Assembly: GCF_958295425.1 (NCBI RefSeq)
Contig: NC_081153.1
Span: 2,700,419 to 2,764,418, forward strand
Direction of reading: 5' to 3'
Length of the DNA: 64,000 nucleotides
Source: Solea solea
Lineage: Eukaryota; Chordata; Actinopteri; Pleuronectiformes; Soleidae
The position numbers and the translations under genes are program-made. The notes beneath the pieces are model-generated. The model was not told the origin of the DNA, made no database searches, and saw only the letters and a list, made by a program, of their open reading frames with translations. How positions within the stretch are numbered: position 1 is the stretch's first letter; every line of letters starts with the position of its first letter. Shown one piece after another: positions 12,526 to 24,808 of this stretch.

Positions 12526-13386
12526 TTGAAACTGCATTTAACGACTTACTCTAAGAATATAAGTTAAATCACGTTAGTCCAGATCATAAAGCCTTATATT
12601 GTTTAAAAACAGTTGGAATTGAAATTTTAATTTAGTTAAAAAATGCATTACAATGATGCGAATGGTAAAGTCAAAGTTCATTGAGTGTTTGTTGTAGCTC
12701 TCACATCATCCACTGGAACTTTATTTATTGAAAACTGTCCAAAAACAAAAGATTGATTGTATATTTTTCCAATGTTCAAACACTTTGCCTCACAATCAAT
12801 AAATTCCCTCCAAAAACTTTTTAAAAAACATTTTCCTTGCTACCCTACAGTACCTAATTTCACTTCCACTAAATTTCTATTTACTTGAATTTGTCTTCAT
12901 GAAATATTGCGTCTCACTGTGACTTGTAACTGTGGTTGCATAAATAAAGCATCACTCACTTAACTTATATTTTTCACTTGTAACAGAAACAGAAAGACAT
13001 CCAGCATGAACATGCCAAGTCTCAATGTAAACACAATGATAATAAATCACATACGAGTCATTCGGAGTTAAATGAGTGTGAACCCGGCTGTCGCCCACTT
13101 TAATTTCTGCAAACTGTGAAATAAAGTGAGCTCAGCTGGCAGCGGCTCCGACTGCAAACCGTGGAGAAAGTGGAGAAAAGGTGATAAGAAAAACATCACA
13201 GGCCGAAGCCCAGGATTCCGACTCTTACTTTGGCTTTGAATGAGTCGTGATGGATGGAAAGTGGCTCCTGTGAGTTGGGCTTTTTCATCTCAGCAGGAGC
13301 CACAATTACCTCTTGCTGAGTGACCCGAGGAGCTCAGTGAGGGTAATGTACTTCTGACACTCAGATCTATAATGCACACACACATG

Positions 13387-13394
13387 AATATACA

Positions 13395-13443
<49 letters not shown>
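13387..13443. repeat. (TA)n microsatellite
   Basis: TA/CATA run. Just to its right, GACTTGACTTA and TAAGTCAAGTG (13449-13474) form a short inverted repeat. Confidence 0.95.
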
Positions 13444-13446
<3 letters not shown>

Positions 13447-13904
13447 AAGTGACTTGACTTATATACTAAGTCAAGTGTTTGGAGTGATGTCATTTCATGT
13501 GAGGGGTTAGTACGTGTATTATTGCTCCTACTGTAGATATTTGGCTTTCATTACACATCAAGTATTGATTGGTGATGTGATCCCTGCGCTGATACATGAG
13601 GGCTCCTCCCTGACCAGAGCACGGCAGCTCAATCGCCCCCCAAAAAAACAACAACACAATTCTGCAGTGAAATCAAGTCTTTTAGTCACATTTTTATCAA
13701 AACTGAAGGTTGGACATTATTTTCTGTCTGAAACTTTACAACTCTTGTGTATTTATGGATACAGTTTCCAAAAGCCTCATGGAATAAACCAGAATGTGGA
13801 ATAAAGGTTTACTGCGTCACATACAGTTTATACAGAGGCTATAAGAATATAGAGCGTCTTATATCCTTTTTTCAGCACAACCTAAGCAATCTGAGGACAT
13901 TTCT

Positions 13905-14045
13905 TTTAACTATATAAACACACCAGTAAAAAAATATTAAAACATGTTTTAAAATCAGATCAAATTTGTATTTCAAAGTTCAATTGGCTCGTTTTTATGA
14001 ACAAAATAAAATAAAAACTGTCTATTTTTTGTGACTTCTGCACAA
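13905..14045 (+). repeat. Dispersed repeat, copy 1 (pair with 27515-27605)
   Basis: Shares CTATATAAACACACCAG, then TTGGCTCGTTTTTATGAACA, then ACTTCTGCACA in the same order with 27515-27605. Upstream sequence (13800-13900 against 27440-27515) looks distantly similar too. Family not recognised. Confidence 0.75.
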
Positions 14046-14529
14046 TTGTTGCTACTTTAAATCACTACTAAAAAATAATTTATACCACACAGATAAGTGG
14101 GCAGCATTTATCTGGTCCCGGAGACCAATGGGGGGGTTGTGCCCCTTGCTCATGGGCTGCCAATCAGCGTAAACCTCTCACCTCACGCTATCTGACAACT
14201 CTTCATATCTGCCTTCAATGGGTGATCATATCCTCTTGGCAATTTGAAGTACATAACAAATACAGTCAGATTTATGATTAATAAAAAGGATATTTCACTT
14301 AAATAGCTGCTGAGGACGTGGGGGGGAATGAACTCTCCTGTGTTTCTGAGCTGGAGTAAATAAAGCTGTGACCTCACATGCAGCATGCAAAAAGCTCTCC
14401 TGTGTTTTGCTCAGTGAATCAATGCACTCTTCTTATTGATTGTGAACACGATGCTCCCTGTGCATGCAGCCAATTCATTTATGTTACAAGGTTAAAACCT
14501 CTTTGCTCCTGCATGCAACCTGCAACCTG

Positions 14530-14560
14530 CCCCCCCCCCCCCACACACACACACACACAC
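14530..14560. repeat. Poly-C plus (CA)n microsatellite
   Basis: Thirteen C followed by about nine CA units. Confidence 0.95.
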
Positions 14561-14695
14561 CACCACTGTAGAGATTTCCACCTGCCTCTGTGTCCTCAGA
14601 CGCTGGATATGACTGTCAAGCACAAGGACCTCTAAGGCTCGCTCGTCCCCGAAAAACAGCTCTGATTCCTGGCCCTGAAATGCAATCCACTCCTC

Positions 14696-14726
<31 letters not shown>

Positions 14727-14732
14727 GTGTGG
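14696..14732. repeat. (GT)n microsatellite
   Basis: GT run with one GC interruption. Confidence 0.95.
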
Positions 14733-15710
14733 ATCCTGTGTTCTTATCAGCTCCTCCAGGATGAGAAGCTGTCAATACAACAACCACAGAAAAAGAAAAC
14801 CATTTCTCTCCCCCCCCTCCTGCTTCTCGTATCAATCGGGGCATCTTCACACAGAAGCAACTCTGGTCAGACAGCAATTAAAACCCGGGGCCCTTCGATG
14901 GAGAGGTGGGCGAGTGCGAACCACAGATCTATAAACTTGATTTCTATCCGTTCACCTCTCGCATCCTCCCATCGACACACCACGTTGGGAGGCATCGACT
15001 GTGTGTGCTGCACGCTTTCTGTAATTACCATCATATTTTGCCAGAGATGCATTACACATGACAGACAAGAATTGAGCTGTGATTCTTGTTTTCCAGCGGC
15101 TAATTAATGACGTGCTACAGCGGATTCAGAGTTTTTACATTCATTAATTATTATCCATCAGCGGCAGAGACGCAGTGATTTTGATGTCGATGTTCTATGT
15201 CAACAAATATTCCGTTAAAAAAAGACAAATGTGCAAAATATGCACAGACTGATCCTCGACTGAAACTCAAACAGAGCTCATGTGTCAGGGAAAACCCGGC
15301 CTGCTGAGAGCTACATTGCCCTCGCATCGAAGCGCACAGCTTGAGCTGAGAGGATGACAAGGAGGGTGAAGAAGTTTATGAATGGTTTGAAGCATTATTT
15401 GGGTTTGAAGTTTCTGCTTATGCTGTAGGATGGGGGGGGGGGGCAGTGCACAGCTGAACAATGAAGCAATGATAGTGCTAAATTAGAGATAAGAGATTTT
15501 ATTATGAGAACTTTGTGCCACAGAGCTCTGTTTTTTTCAATCATTCATTCATCTTCTACCGCTTTAACCTCCACATGAGTTTCGCGGGAGTTGCTGGTGC
15601 CAATCCCAGCTGACATAGCGTGAAAGGCAGGCTACAACCTGGACAGGTCCAGTCCATCACAGGGACACAGAGAGACAAACAACCGTCCACTCTCACGCTC
15701 GGTCAATTTA

Positions 15711-16432
15711 GGCCTCATCTACACGGAAACTACAGAAGAAGACGATGTTAACGTTACAGAATTAAAAACAGAAACAGAGTCAGAATGAACTGAGCCAGAG
15801 GAAAGAGCAATAATAATAATGTCTGTTTGGTGTCTTCCTGCCATAAACCTTAATACTTTACGAGAACACACAGGAGAGTCACACACACACACACACACAT
15901 AAGCACTGTGTGAGCGCAGCACACGCGCCGCAGAGTCACAGACAAGAACGAGCTGTGGATGTTCAGTGCAGCAGACTGCGTGTGGAACGATCCCTGATCT
16001 GTTTTGTTATTCAAGTTTATTTTGTATATAAAAATGTGAATATGACGTCAGTATCGTATTCTCTGTTTGACACGGACACCGGCATTTTGAGATTTTCTCG
16101 CTCTGGGAGTCCGTCCCCCTGTGTGTACGGACGCCTCGCCGGCAAAAAAAAAAAATGCGTTTACACCTTAGGGCTGCAACTAACTTTCATAATCGATTAT
16201 TCTCTCGGTTAACTGAGTAATCGTAATCGTCAAACCTGGAAATGATGTTCTCAAATGTCTTGGTTTTTGTCCACAAACCAAAATTCATCAGTTTGAATGA
16301 TTTCGTAAATGAACCAGACAAATATTCACATTTAAGAAGCTCAAAAACCACACAAAGTTTGTTTAATTATAAAATAAAGCCTCAAAGCGAATAATCGATT
16401 ATCAAAATAGTTGTCCATTCATTTATGAGGCC
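15711..16432. mobile_element. Insertion inside the retroposon, with short TIR
   Basis: The inserted 722 bp begins GGCCTCAT (15711) and ends ATGAGGCC (16425-16432), an 8-bp perfect inverted repeat at the exact points where the host retroposon is broken. The body includes ACACGGAAACT, a (CA)n run at 15880-15898 and a further repeat of the TCGATTAT family (16170-16420). No transposase ORF. A clear target-site duplication could not be assigned. Confidence 0.65.
16170..16420 (+). repeat. Dispersed 'GGGCTGCAACTAAC...TCGATTAT' repeat, copy 1
   Basis: Begins AGGGCTGCAACTAAC and ends ATAATCGATTATCAAAATAG, both typical of a very common fish repeat. The internal words AATGATGTTCTCAAATGTCT and TTTTTGTCCACAAACCAAAA recur on the minus strand at 48322-48510. 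Nested within the 15711-16432 insertion. Confidence 0.8.
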
Positions 16433-16600
16433 CTTAAAGTGTCCAATTGACCTAATCCCTTAAATCTGCATGTTTTTGGAACTGTGCGAGGAAACCAGAG
16501 AACCCAGAGGAAACTCTGTCTGTGCTAACCACGGCACCATGTGCCCGTCACTGAAACCCCAATTAAACAACCAAGCTTCACCTGGTCTTGCTGAAAACTC

Positions 16601-16615
16601 TTATCATTATTATTA

Positions 16616-16646
<31 letters not shown>

Positions 16647-16705
16647 CATTATTATTATTATCATTATTATTATCATTATTATTATCATTATTATTATTAT
16701 TATTA

Positions 16706-16751
<46 letters not shown>

Positions 16752-16762
16752 CATTAGTATTA

Positions 16763-16814
<52 letters not shown>

Positions 16815-16852
16815 CATTATTATTATCATTATTATTATCATTATTATTATTA

Positions 16853-16895
<43 letters not shown>

Positions 16896-16908
16896 CATTA
16901 TTATTATT
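16601..16908. repeat. (ATT/ATC)n trinucleotide array, 308 bp
   Basis: Pure TTA triplets with scattered TCA variants and no length interruption. Poly-Ile or poly-Tyr frames over it are artefacts. The length is unusual for this class and suggests active slippage. Confidence 0.98.
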
Positions 16909-17156
16909 TCTAGTGCTGGAGCATCAGCAAGCATCATATCGGTGCTTAAATACTGGTCATTTTGTAAGTAAATAAAACTGTAAACCTTTGTAGATCTGTG
17001 TTATTGAACAAACCCCAGTCTCCCTGCATGTGTATTCTATTGCAAGGTCATATTATTATTTGTTGATGATTATATTTAGAAAAACAGACTGCTGTGCATC
17101 CCCAAACATTTCCCAGACTAATGAAGGCAGCGGAGACACAGATTTAATGAGAACAC

Positions 17157-17187
17157 ACACAGACAGACAGACAGACAGACAGACAGA
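17157..17187. repeat. (ACAG)n microsatellite
   Basis: About seven ACAG units. Confidence 0.95.
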
Positions 17188-17607
17188 TTCTGTCTGACCA
17201 CGAGGTCAAACTAACAAGCCTGGTATTGTGCAGAACTCAGGTCAAACTCTGAACAAGAGGAGCAGCCGAACGGAGCTCATACGAGCCATCAGTCACAGAG
17301 TCCGACAGCAGCAGCAGCAGTATGATTTTATCACGGCGCAGAGAGAGAGTGGAGAGTGGAGAGGGGAGAACGGGGCTTGTTATGAGGGTCATATATCCTG
17401 ATTTGACCCCTTGTTTACGGTTCGCCCATAAGACTTAATGAATGTTTTACAGCCCATTGGAACGGTAGTGACACATTCATGAGCTAACAAGAATCTATGC
17501 ACATGCTGCATCTGGTCAGTGGGGCTGCGCTTATTGAAAATGAGGAGATGAGATTATTCGGCGGCCGTAAAAACTGCATTTTATTTATTTATTTATTTAT
17601 TCATTCA

Positions 17608-17636
17608 TGTGAGGAGGAGGAGGAGGAGGAGGAGGA
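17608..17636. repeat. (GAG)n microsatellite beside (TTTA)n
   Basis: Nine to ten GAG triplets, preceded at 17580-17600 by a short TTTA run. Confidence 0.93.
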
Positions 17637-17738
17637 AACCAGAGGCAGACGTCCGCACAAATGCCGAACACAATTAGTCTTTAATACGAGGCTCTTAAAA
17701 TAGAGACGGGAGACATGGGGAAGCAGGCAGCCCCAGCA

Positions 17739-17766
17739 GGAGAGAGGGGGGAGAGAGAGAGAGAGG

Positions 17767-17852
<86 letters not shown>

Positions 17853-17860
17853 GAGAGAGG
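17739..17860. repeat. (GA)n array with GAGGG interruptions, about 120 bp
   Basis: Purine-only GA-rich strand of about 120 bp with periodic GGG. Such polypurine mirror tracts can adopt triplex (H-DNA). Confidence 0.97.
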
Positions 17861-18160
17861 TCTCCTGGTGGACACATGGTGGTAAATGAGCATCCATGTC
17901 TCCTACACTCTCAGTACAACACAGGTTAACTCTCCTTCTCTCTTCTCCCCTGTTAAAAAAAGGATATTTAACACTTAGTGCACATCGATGTGGATTAATA
18001 CTCAAACCCTCTGAAATATATGAATTATGGATGTATAAAGCTCACAGTTTGTTCATTATCTGCCTTAGTGGGACGTCTTTGGATGGTTTTACGTTTGGAT
18101 TAATGTTTGGTTCTTGATTGGTTTGTGATTTTGTGCATGTCTAAAATGACTTCATGCAAA

Positions 18161-18400
18161 TTTCCCATGCCCTGAAACTCACGGACTTCTGCGAGGGGCC
18201 AACAAGTGGCACAAATTCACCCTGAACAGCACAATTATCGTACATGCACAAGAATTGGTGCACAGATGTAGAAGTTTGGGATGAAGAAAAAATTACATTA
18301 TGACCATGATCCAACCTTAACAGGACGGCCGCCATCTTGGGTTGATCGGCCATTTTTGGGCGATTTTGCACCAGTGGTATTTGAACAAACTTTTCTAGTT
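18161..18400 (+). repeat. Dispersed repeat, copy 1 (pair with 52795-53095)
   Basis: Shares CCCATGCCC/TTCCCC, ACTCACGGACTTCTG / ACTCATGGATTTCTG and the right-end words GCGATTTTGCACC, TGGTATTTGAACAAACTT with 52795-53095, in the same order and orientation. The middle parts have diverged. Also contains GGCCGCCATCTTGGG. Old interspersed element, class not identified. Confidence 0.65.
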
Positions 18401-19473
18401 TTTTTAGTTTTCTTCTATGACGTCATGATTATTTTCAGCTCTGTCTCGTTCACTCATTCACCTCATTGTGGACAATGTTTGTACACAATTATAAAGAATT
18501 CATTGTAAATTCCCGAGTAAAATAGCTTAAACTAGCAAGTATTATTGAGACATTTTAATTCAGTCGACTTGTTGGCGTCTGGTGGTGTGAGTCGCTGCGA
18601 GCTTGGATTTAGGCAGTTTATCTCATTCTCCCGAGCAGATGGAAGGAAGTCTGTTAACTGCCGTCCTCGGGTCTCTCTACAGATCAGAGCAGCTTTTCTT
18701 TGAGGATCTTTGCCGTGGTTGTTGGCTTTTTAAACGACGTTCTGCCACTGGTGGACCAGTTCCCGAGGTTTAGACGACGTCTCAGACCTGATCACAGTCG
18801 AGGTCAGGGTTTTTATTTTTTATGGATGTTTTCACTTTGGCGTCATAGGTTAGCGTGAGCGTGGATTGATGGGCAAATGTTGTATTTATTTCAAATGAAA
18901 GACTATTTTCTGAAGCCACAGAGTAGAGAGAAATATTAATTCTCCTCCCAGTTTCTTTTGTGACATGGTTTTGTTCTCTGTGAAGCTATAAACAAACTCC
19001 CTGAATACAATAAGGAACAGAAACAGTAGAGAACAGATTAGTGTCACTGCATTAGATCAGAGGTTTTGCAGAAACAGTGTTAATGACAGAGCAGGGTGTT
19101 GTCTTCTGCTAACATCTGCAGCTCAGTGCATTCAGACTGACGCTTTTAACTTTGTACTGAGAGCTTCTGATATCTAATGCCAAGGCCTAGCTCTCTAAGA
19201 AGTAATAAAGTGTCTTGTGTACATGAGTGGGCACATTAAGTCTTAAATCGTGGGACGTGGCGCCTGCTTAAGTGTACAAATTCCTATTGCACCACAAATA
19301 ACGGAGGTTGTAATCTCCGACGTTTGGACGGAGGTTTTTTCCATGTCGGAGCTCTGAAACATTACATTGTGCCTCGCGCAGTATTTACAGAGAGTGTAGG
19401 TGACTTACACCATCTGTCTGTGAAGCAACAAGCTCAGGCAGACGCAACGTCCCCGGGCTTATCTTGGGCGAGG

Positions 19474-19516
<43 letters not shown>
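19474..19516. repeat. (CTG)14 trinucleotide repeat
   Basis: Pure TGC/CTG run of 43 bp. One of three CAG/CTG arrays within 5 kb. Confidence 0.97.
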
Positions 19517-19517
<1 letters not shown>

Positions 19518-20241
19518 GGCACCAGCGAGGTGGAACGATAAACATAATTAAATTGAGTTGGATTACACAAAATGGATCGGATCAGTTGTGGAAGGTGGAG
19601 GAGCTAATCCAGTGCAATCCTCTCTATACAGAGGTGCCAACCGCACAAAACGACATAAATAAAGAAGAGGAAGAGAGGGAGAGATGAAGGCGCAGGATGC
19701 AGGGAGGATCCAGAGTCACATGTGAAGTGTAAAAGTGTGATTTAGTGGAAGAAAAGATTCAGATTTTTTGTTATAAAAGTGTTTGTGAAGCTTCCACGGT
19801 GTCAAAAAAAACAGAAAATCACACCCCTCTGATCCGTCGAGGGATAATCACACTTGTCTTTCCTCAGCACTGTAATGACAGTGATTTAGTCACGCATGAA
19901 ACTCAACCACTCCTGGATTTGCACCTGTAAGAACACTTAACTCATGCAGGAAGTTGTGTTTTTGTTAAAAATGAGGAAAGCAGGCTTTATTTAACCGTAG
20001 CTCGGACTTTTCTTTTGTTTTCTTCGTTCTTCGACAGCTGAACTTTTTTTTTTATTTATCACCATCACATCTACGACAGCACTCCCATAACCTGTTTTTC
20101 CTTCAATTTCAACTCCCATTCCAACCCCATCCCCCCACAGATTGCATTTTCCCTTTTGTAACCGACTTTGGTACAATCCCTTTACAAATAACCTTCCCCC
20201 TGGGGAAGAGAAGACTCTTACTTTCACTCCAGCCTCGCCAA

Positions 20242-20292
20242 ACCCACTCCTCTCCTCTCCTCTCTCCTCTCTCCTCTCTCCTCTCTCCTCTC
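20242..20292. repeat. (TCTCC)n pyrimidine microsatellite
   Basis: CTCTCCT-type tandem of about 50 bp. Confidence 0.93.
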
Positions 20293-22407
20293 ACCTCATC
20301 TCCCTTTGTCTCTCGGCCTCAGGCGCAGTAAACAGATTGATACAGTCTGGCAATTCCTCTCCTTTACAAACTAATCCAGTGTAATCCAAGTCTGTCTGTG
20401 TCCTGTCTGTGTCTCTGGCAGCAAAAAAAAACATGATGGGTGGATCCATAAGTGATGCAGAGGTGATGTTGGCGAGGAGGTGACGCTGAACTTCCTCCAT
20501 CCTCAAAATAAAACCCAGAGGTTTCAGGTACTAAGTACTCGAGATCACCAGGTGTGAGGAACCGATCCGACACAAACTGTAATGTCAATGTAAATTCAAT
20601 TTCAAAATTGAGTGCAGCATCGTTATCAGTGAAGCCAGTGTTTCCTCAATCTCCCCGATGACATATCATGTGTTATCATTATTATTATTATTATTATCAT
20701 CATCAATAATAATGTGAATATTCACTGATTCTTCTTCTACTTTTTTTGGCCCTTCTGTGACAGCAGACAGAATATATTTAGTTTGTGGACAAATGAGACG
20801 TCTCTGGGTTTATGGACAACAACACTAATCAATTAGTCAGTAAAAATAATCTTCAGAGTAATGAACACTCAAAATACTTCCATGAACCAATTAAGATTGG
20901 TTGCAACAAAATATGTGTTTATCCTATTAATAAATGAGGCAGTGTTTGTGAATCCAGCCGACACTTGGATGAAAACGACGATAATAATGACTTAGATTCA
21001 CACATGTGGAGACTCTGATGTCGTCGTCGTCGTTGTTGCTGAGCTGCAGGGCCAAAGCTCAGAGTGAGAGACACGTTTGAAGAGAAGCAGGAGGATAAGA
21101 GACAGAAGTAAAGATTGACAAGATATAAGGCCGTGACAGGGTCTCTAAACCTTAGTTTTCTTCCCTCTCTGCCTCTGACGAAAAAAGAAGCATGGATCAA
21201 GAACTATTGACTGAACTATTGCAGAATCACTGCATTTGCAGAAATCGACATACAGCAACGAATTTAACTGGATTTTCAAATGGTGGAAAATGGTGCTGCT
21301 TGTTTGGGGAACACGACGATTCTTCAGTTCTGTCATTTACAAACTTTGAAACAGCATTTAAAACAGTCACAATTGAAAACATTGCTAGTGCGTGTTACAC
21401 AAACACATCCACATACATACCTGTCCCACAGTTTGTTTAAATCTTTACAAACATTCAACCTATTTTGGTTTAATGTCAGCAACAAGTGACGTAAAAGTGC
21501 GGCAAAATTTAAACCTAAATTACATTACATGCTAAATGACATGTAATGTAAACCGTATGATCAGAGGTTAGTTAAATATTCAGAGAGCATTTGCTAAATT
21601 TGATTAATTTAATAATTTAATTGTTGTTTTTTTTCCTCTGGTCAAGATGTTTTTGAGAGGCGTGCTGAGGCTTTCTGATATTTAGCAGCTACCTGCTCTA
21701 CTTGCTCTGCTGGCATCTGGTGTGCTGTCGTGATACAACCTGCTTTTGTTATTGGATCGGTGGAGGTCAGTGAAACACTAAACCATGAGTTTGCAGCCCA
21801 CAAATTAAGAATTTTCCTCAAACTCTGGTGACACAAGGTCATCAGCCTTAAATATTCATGCGACACGAGATACCATCCAAAATTGAAGACATGAATTACC
21901 ATTAACAGTGACTGTGAGTCTCAGTAAATACTAACTTTGCAGCCTTTTTTACCGTCTGATAATTGCATTGTTTCAAATTGCAATGTCAATTTGAAACGTT
22001 GCTTTTAGAGAAAAGAGAAAAGTTTATCCTGAAGCCATTTTTCCTTTCATGTTCCCGTTTTGCTTCAGAGGTCGGGAAATAAAGATTAAGCTAACGTTGA
22101 CAATTCCTCAGGTATTTTAGGAGGTTGTGTTTGAAACAATGCACAGCTTTTAGAATTCATCTTCGGGGGACTGATGGTCTCTGTGTGTTAAATGACACGA
22201 GTATCAAAAACTGCAGCCAGTCCCCGACCAAGCAAACACACACTTCTACATCATCTGCTCCTGCCTAAACAAGTGCACTTTGCATTATTTAAAGCACCCT
22301 GGCAAGTCACTTTAATTGGAAAGTCTCCTCTTGGATCAGTGTGTCCTGTAGCAGACAGCTCCAGGCAGCCTTTCAGCAATGTATGTATGCATGCAGGTGG
22401 AAGAAGA

Positions 22408-22468
22408 GGAGGAGGAGGAGGAGGAGGAGAGGGGAAAACACACACACACACAGACACACACACACACT
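22408..22468. repeat. Compound (GAG)n - (CA)n microsatellite
   Basis: GAG triplets to about 22430, a short GGGGAAAA spacer, then CA with one CAGA interruption. Confidence 0.93.
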
Positions 22469-23679
22469 TTGTGAACATTTGAAATATGAATGCAGCGTTT
22501 GTCGCGGAGCAGCCTGTTCTACATGGAAAAATGTGACAGTGGCAGCGTTAAATCAACAGGCTGAGCCCGAGGCCAGCTATGCATCGAGCAAATGACGACG
22601 ATGGAGACGGGAGAGAAGCGCGGTGAACAGATGGAGAGAATAAACGCTAATAATAATAATAATTACTATTTAATTAGTACTGGTTCCTGAGCATATATAT
22701 AATTATTTATGAGACATTTGAAACCATTGTCATGTTCAGATAGCGTTGATCAATAAAGTTTATTAGGAGTCTGGAAAAGGTTGCCCCCTCCTGTCTGCTC
22801 TTGTGTTAAAGCTCCGCCCTAAAAACACACAGAACACACACATACGTACTTTATATCAGACTTTACCTGTAACATTTAACATGATCAGCGATAATTTATT
22901 CTGTAATAATTATGACCTGTTTTTATTTATACATTTATTTTAATGCGTTTTTTGTTCAGGAAATGATGGCCAATTAGCTACTGTCATGTTTACAGTGGAA
23001 TCTGTTGAATAGAATAGAATATTGTTAAAAATAATGTGTGATTTAAGGCCTAAACCAAACATATACTGTCAAAAACAAGCTTTTAACCCTTTAATGTTCA
23101 TGTACTGTAACGCGAAAGCAGGAATCTCCTGTTCACACGTGAAGAAAGACGACAACTGTGGAGTAAAAGGTTTCTTTTTCGTGTTCCGGATCCTTAAAGC
23201 GTGTCTGATGACAAACATAGCATCACTCCTCAACTCCTCCTCAAACACTGCAATGACATAAAAACCCTGAGGGCAGTTAATCATCACTTTCTCACCTCAA
23301 CAGGAACAGAAAGACTCACGATGTGTTTGATTTGAATTCAACTGAATTGCGATTCCCTGACAAACTGTGTGTCTGTTTCTCTGAAAACATAAATGACTCG
23401 TGTTAATAATTCAGGCTTTTACGTCTCTCACTGCGTTAAAGCTTAAACATTGAGTGAGGGGAAAAGAAGCTAAATGATGATGGCACCGTTGACTCATTAC
23501 TGCTGCCATATGGAGTGAGAACATGCGTTCCTCATTAGCGAGTGAAATCAATGCAGCCGCTGTGGCACGTCGTCGTGTCTGCAAATGAGTCCTTGTTAGG
23601 GGGTTTTTATGGCCTGTGTTGCCCTGCCCCACTTTTCACCCCTGGATTCCGGTGGGGGCTGCAGCAAAGCAAACACCGC

Positions 23680-23696
23680 GGCGGCAGCAGCAGCAG

Positions 23697-23730
<34 letters not shown>

Positions 23731-23752
23731 TTCCTCCTCCTCCTCCTGCTCG
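23680..23752. repeat. (CAG)n - (TCC)n compound repeat
   Basis: GCGGCGGCAG leads into CAG triplets with one ACC interruption, then a TCC run. Several frames stay open through it only because of repeat composition. Confidence 0.95.
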
Positions 23753-24283
23753 TCTGCATGCAGAGCAGGTTGTTGTTGCTCCCTCGTCTGCCCTCGTACA
23801 GCTCGCTACATCTGCGGGTCAAATCACCAGTCGACTCCCGGCCTCAGACGGGGGTTTGGCTGCACGACGCCTCCACCTGTGCTCGCCGTGTAGCTCAGTG
23901 TGTCGGCCGGCCACGGGGCCACGGATCCACAGATCCACAGATCCACAGATCATTATCACTATCAACATTAGTGTGGACATTCTAGCCCAGGATTTACTCT
24001 CATCACGGCTAAAAATAAGCCTCCTTTCTGTTAAATGAGATGAATTAACAATCGCGTCTAAAATGAGGATGCTTTGTCACTGCTGCTCCATCTGCTTTGT
24101 TTGGGGCTGGGCTGGTTTTTTTTTTTGTGAATAAGCAGAGCTGAGGCTGTTAATGTAATACAAACATTCTGCCGGAGCTCCTGCGGTGGAATGTCCAATT
24201 ATAAAGCACTAGATATGGAGCTTATGTGCAGCACTGGGGTTATAACTGGGCTCCACGCTGCTCTGCAGCCGCACACTGAATGC

Positions 24284-24345
24284 ATCTGCTGCTGCTGCTG
24301 CTGCTGCTGTCAATGCTGCTGCTGCTGCTGCTGCAGCTGCTGCAG
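24284..24345. repeat. Interrupted (CTG)n repeat
   Basis: CTG triplets broken once by TCAATG and ending in GCAGCTGCTGCAGC, which is self-complementary. Confidence 0.95.
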
Positions 24346-24808
24346 CGACACTTTTAACTTATTATAGTTGTTTTATTCACTTATTCACTCCCAATAAACT
24401 CACTATTTTGTGTTCACATCCTCTTCCATGCATGATCAGGGAGTGAAATGGCATATTTAATACATACATTTAACCTCTAACATTGAGGTGATTGATTTGT
24501 GTTTTCCCTCCGTCGTCGTCGTCTGAATGAGGAAGTGTCACTCGTCACATGTGCGTTAGACTCTACACAAAATATTCTCTGTGATAATATAAAGAACATG
24601 TCTGTAAAATATTTTTATTTATTCTTTAAAAGTTACTTTTTAATTTGTCGTCTCTGGCAAAGGGGGAATAACAAGTGGACAGTGAGTCTGAAGTGGATTT
24701 ATTCATACATTTGAACTCTTAATTGAACACTAAAAAACGTAATGTTTTTCGCTGCAAAAGCTGCTGTTTCTATGGTTACGAACAAAGTTTTCACACTTTG
24801 CAAATAAA

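Larger units (their letters stand above)
15541..16545 (-). mobile_element. Fish retroposon 3' region split by a later insertion
   Basis: The left half (15541-15710) carries TCATCTTCTACCGCTTTAAC, CCAATCCCAGCTGACAT, CCTGGACAGGTCCAGTCCAT and GAGACAAACAACCGTCCACT. The right half (16437-16545) carries GTGTCCAATTGACCTAATCC, GCATGTTTTTGGAACTGTG and GTGCTAACCACGGCACCATG. In the common teleost SINE/LINE-tail repeat these halves are contiguous, joining at CAATTTAG-AGTGTCCAATT. Here 722 bp (15711-16432) sits between them. The TCAT repeats at the left end are the 3' tail read on the opposite strand, so the element lies on the minus strand. Confidence 0.8.

Noticed and set aside
16470..16971. Poly-Ile and poly-Tyr open frames
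   Set aside because: Artefact of the ATT/ATC trinucleotide array.
17601..18005. Ser/Leu-rich minus-strand frame of 134 codons
   Set aside because: Created by the GA microsatellite; no domain and no splice context.
21642..21902. 86-codon minus-strand frame
   Set aside because: No recognisable motif; length is within chance expectation for 64 kb of six-frame reading.
23542..24038. 140-147-codon frames with poly-Gln, poly-Ala or poly-Ser
   Set aside because: Three frames are open at once over the CAG/TCC repeat, which is the mark of repeat composition and not of a polyglutamine protein.
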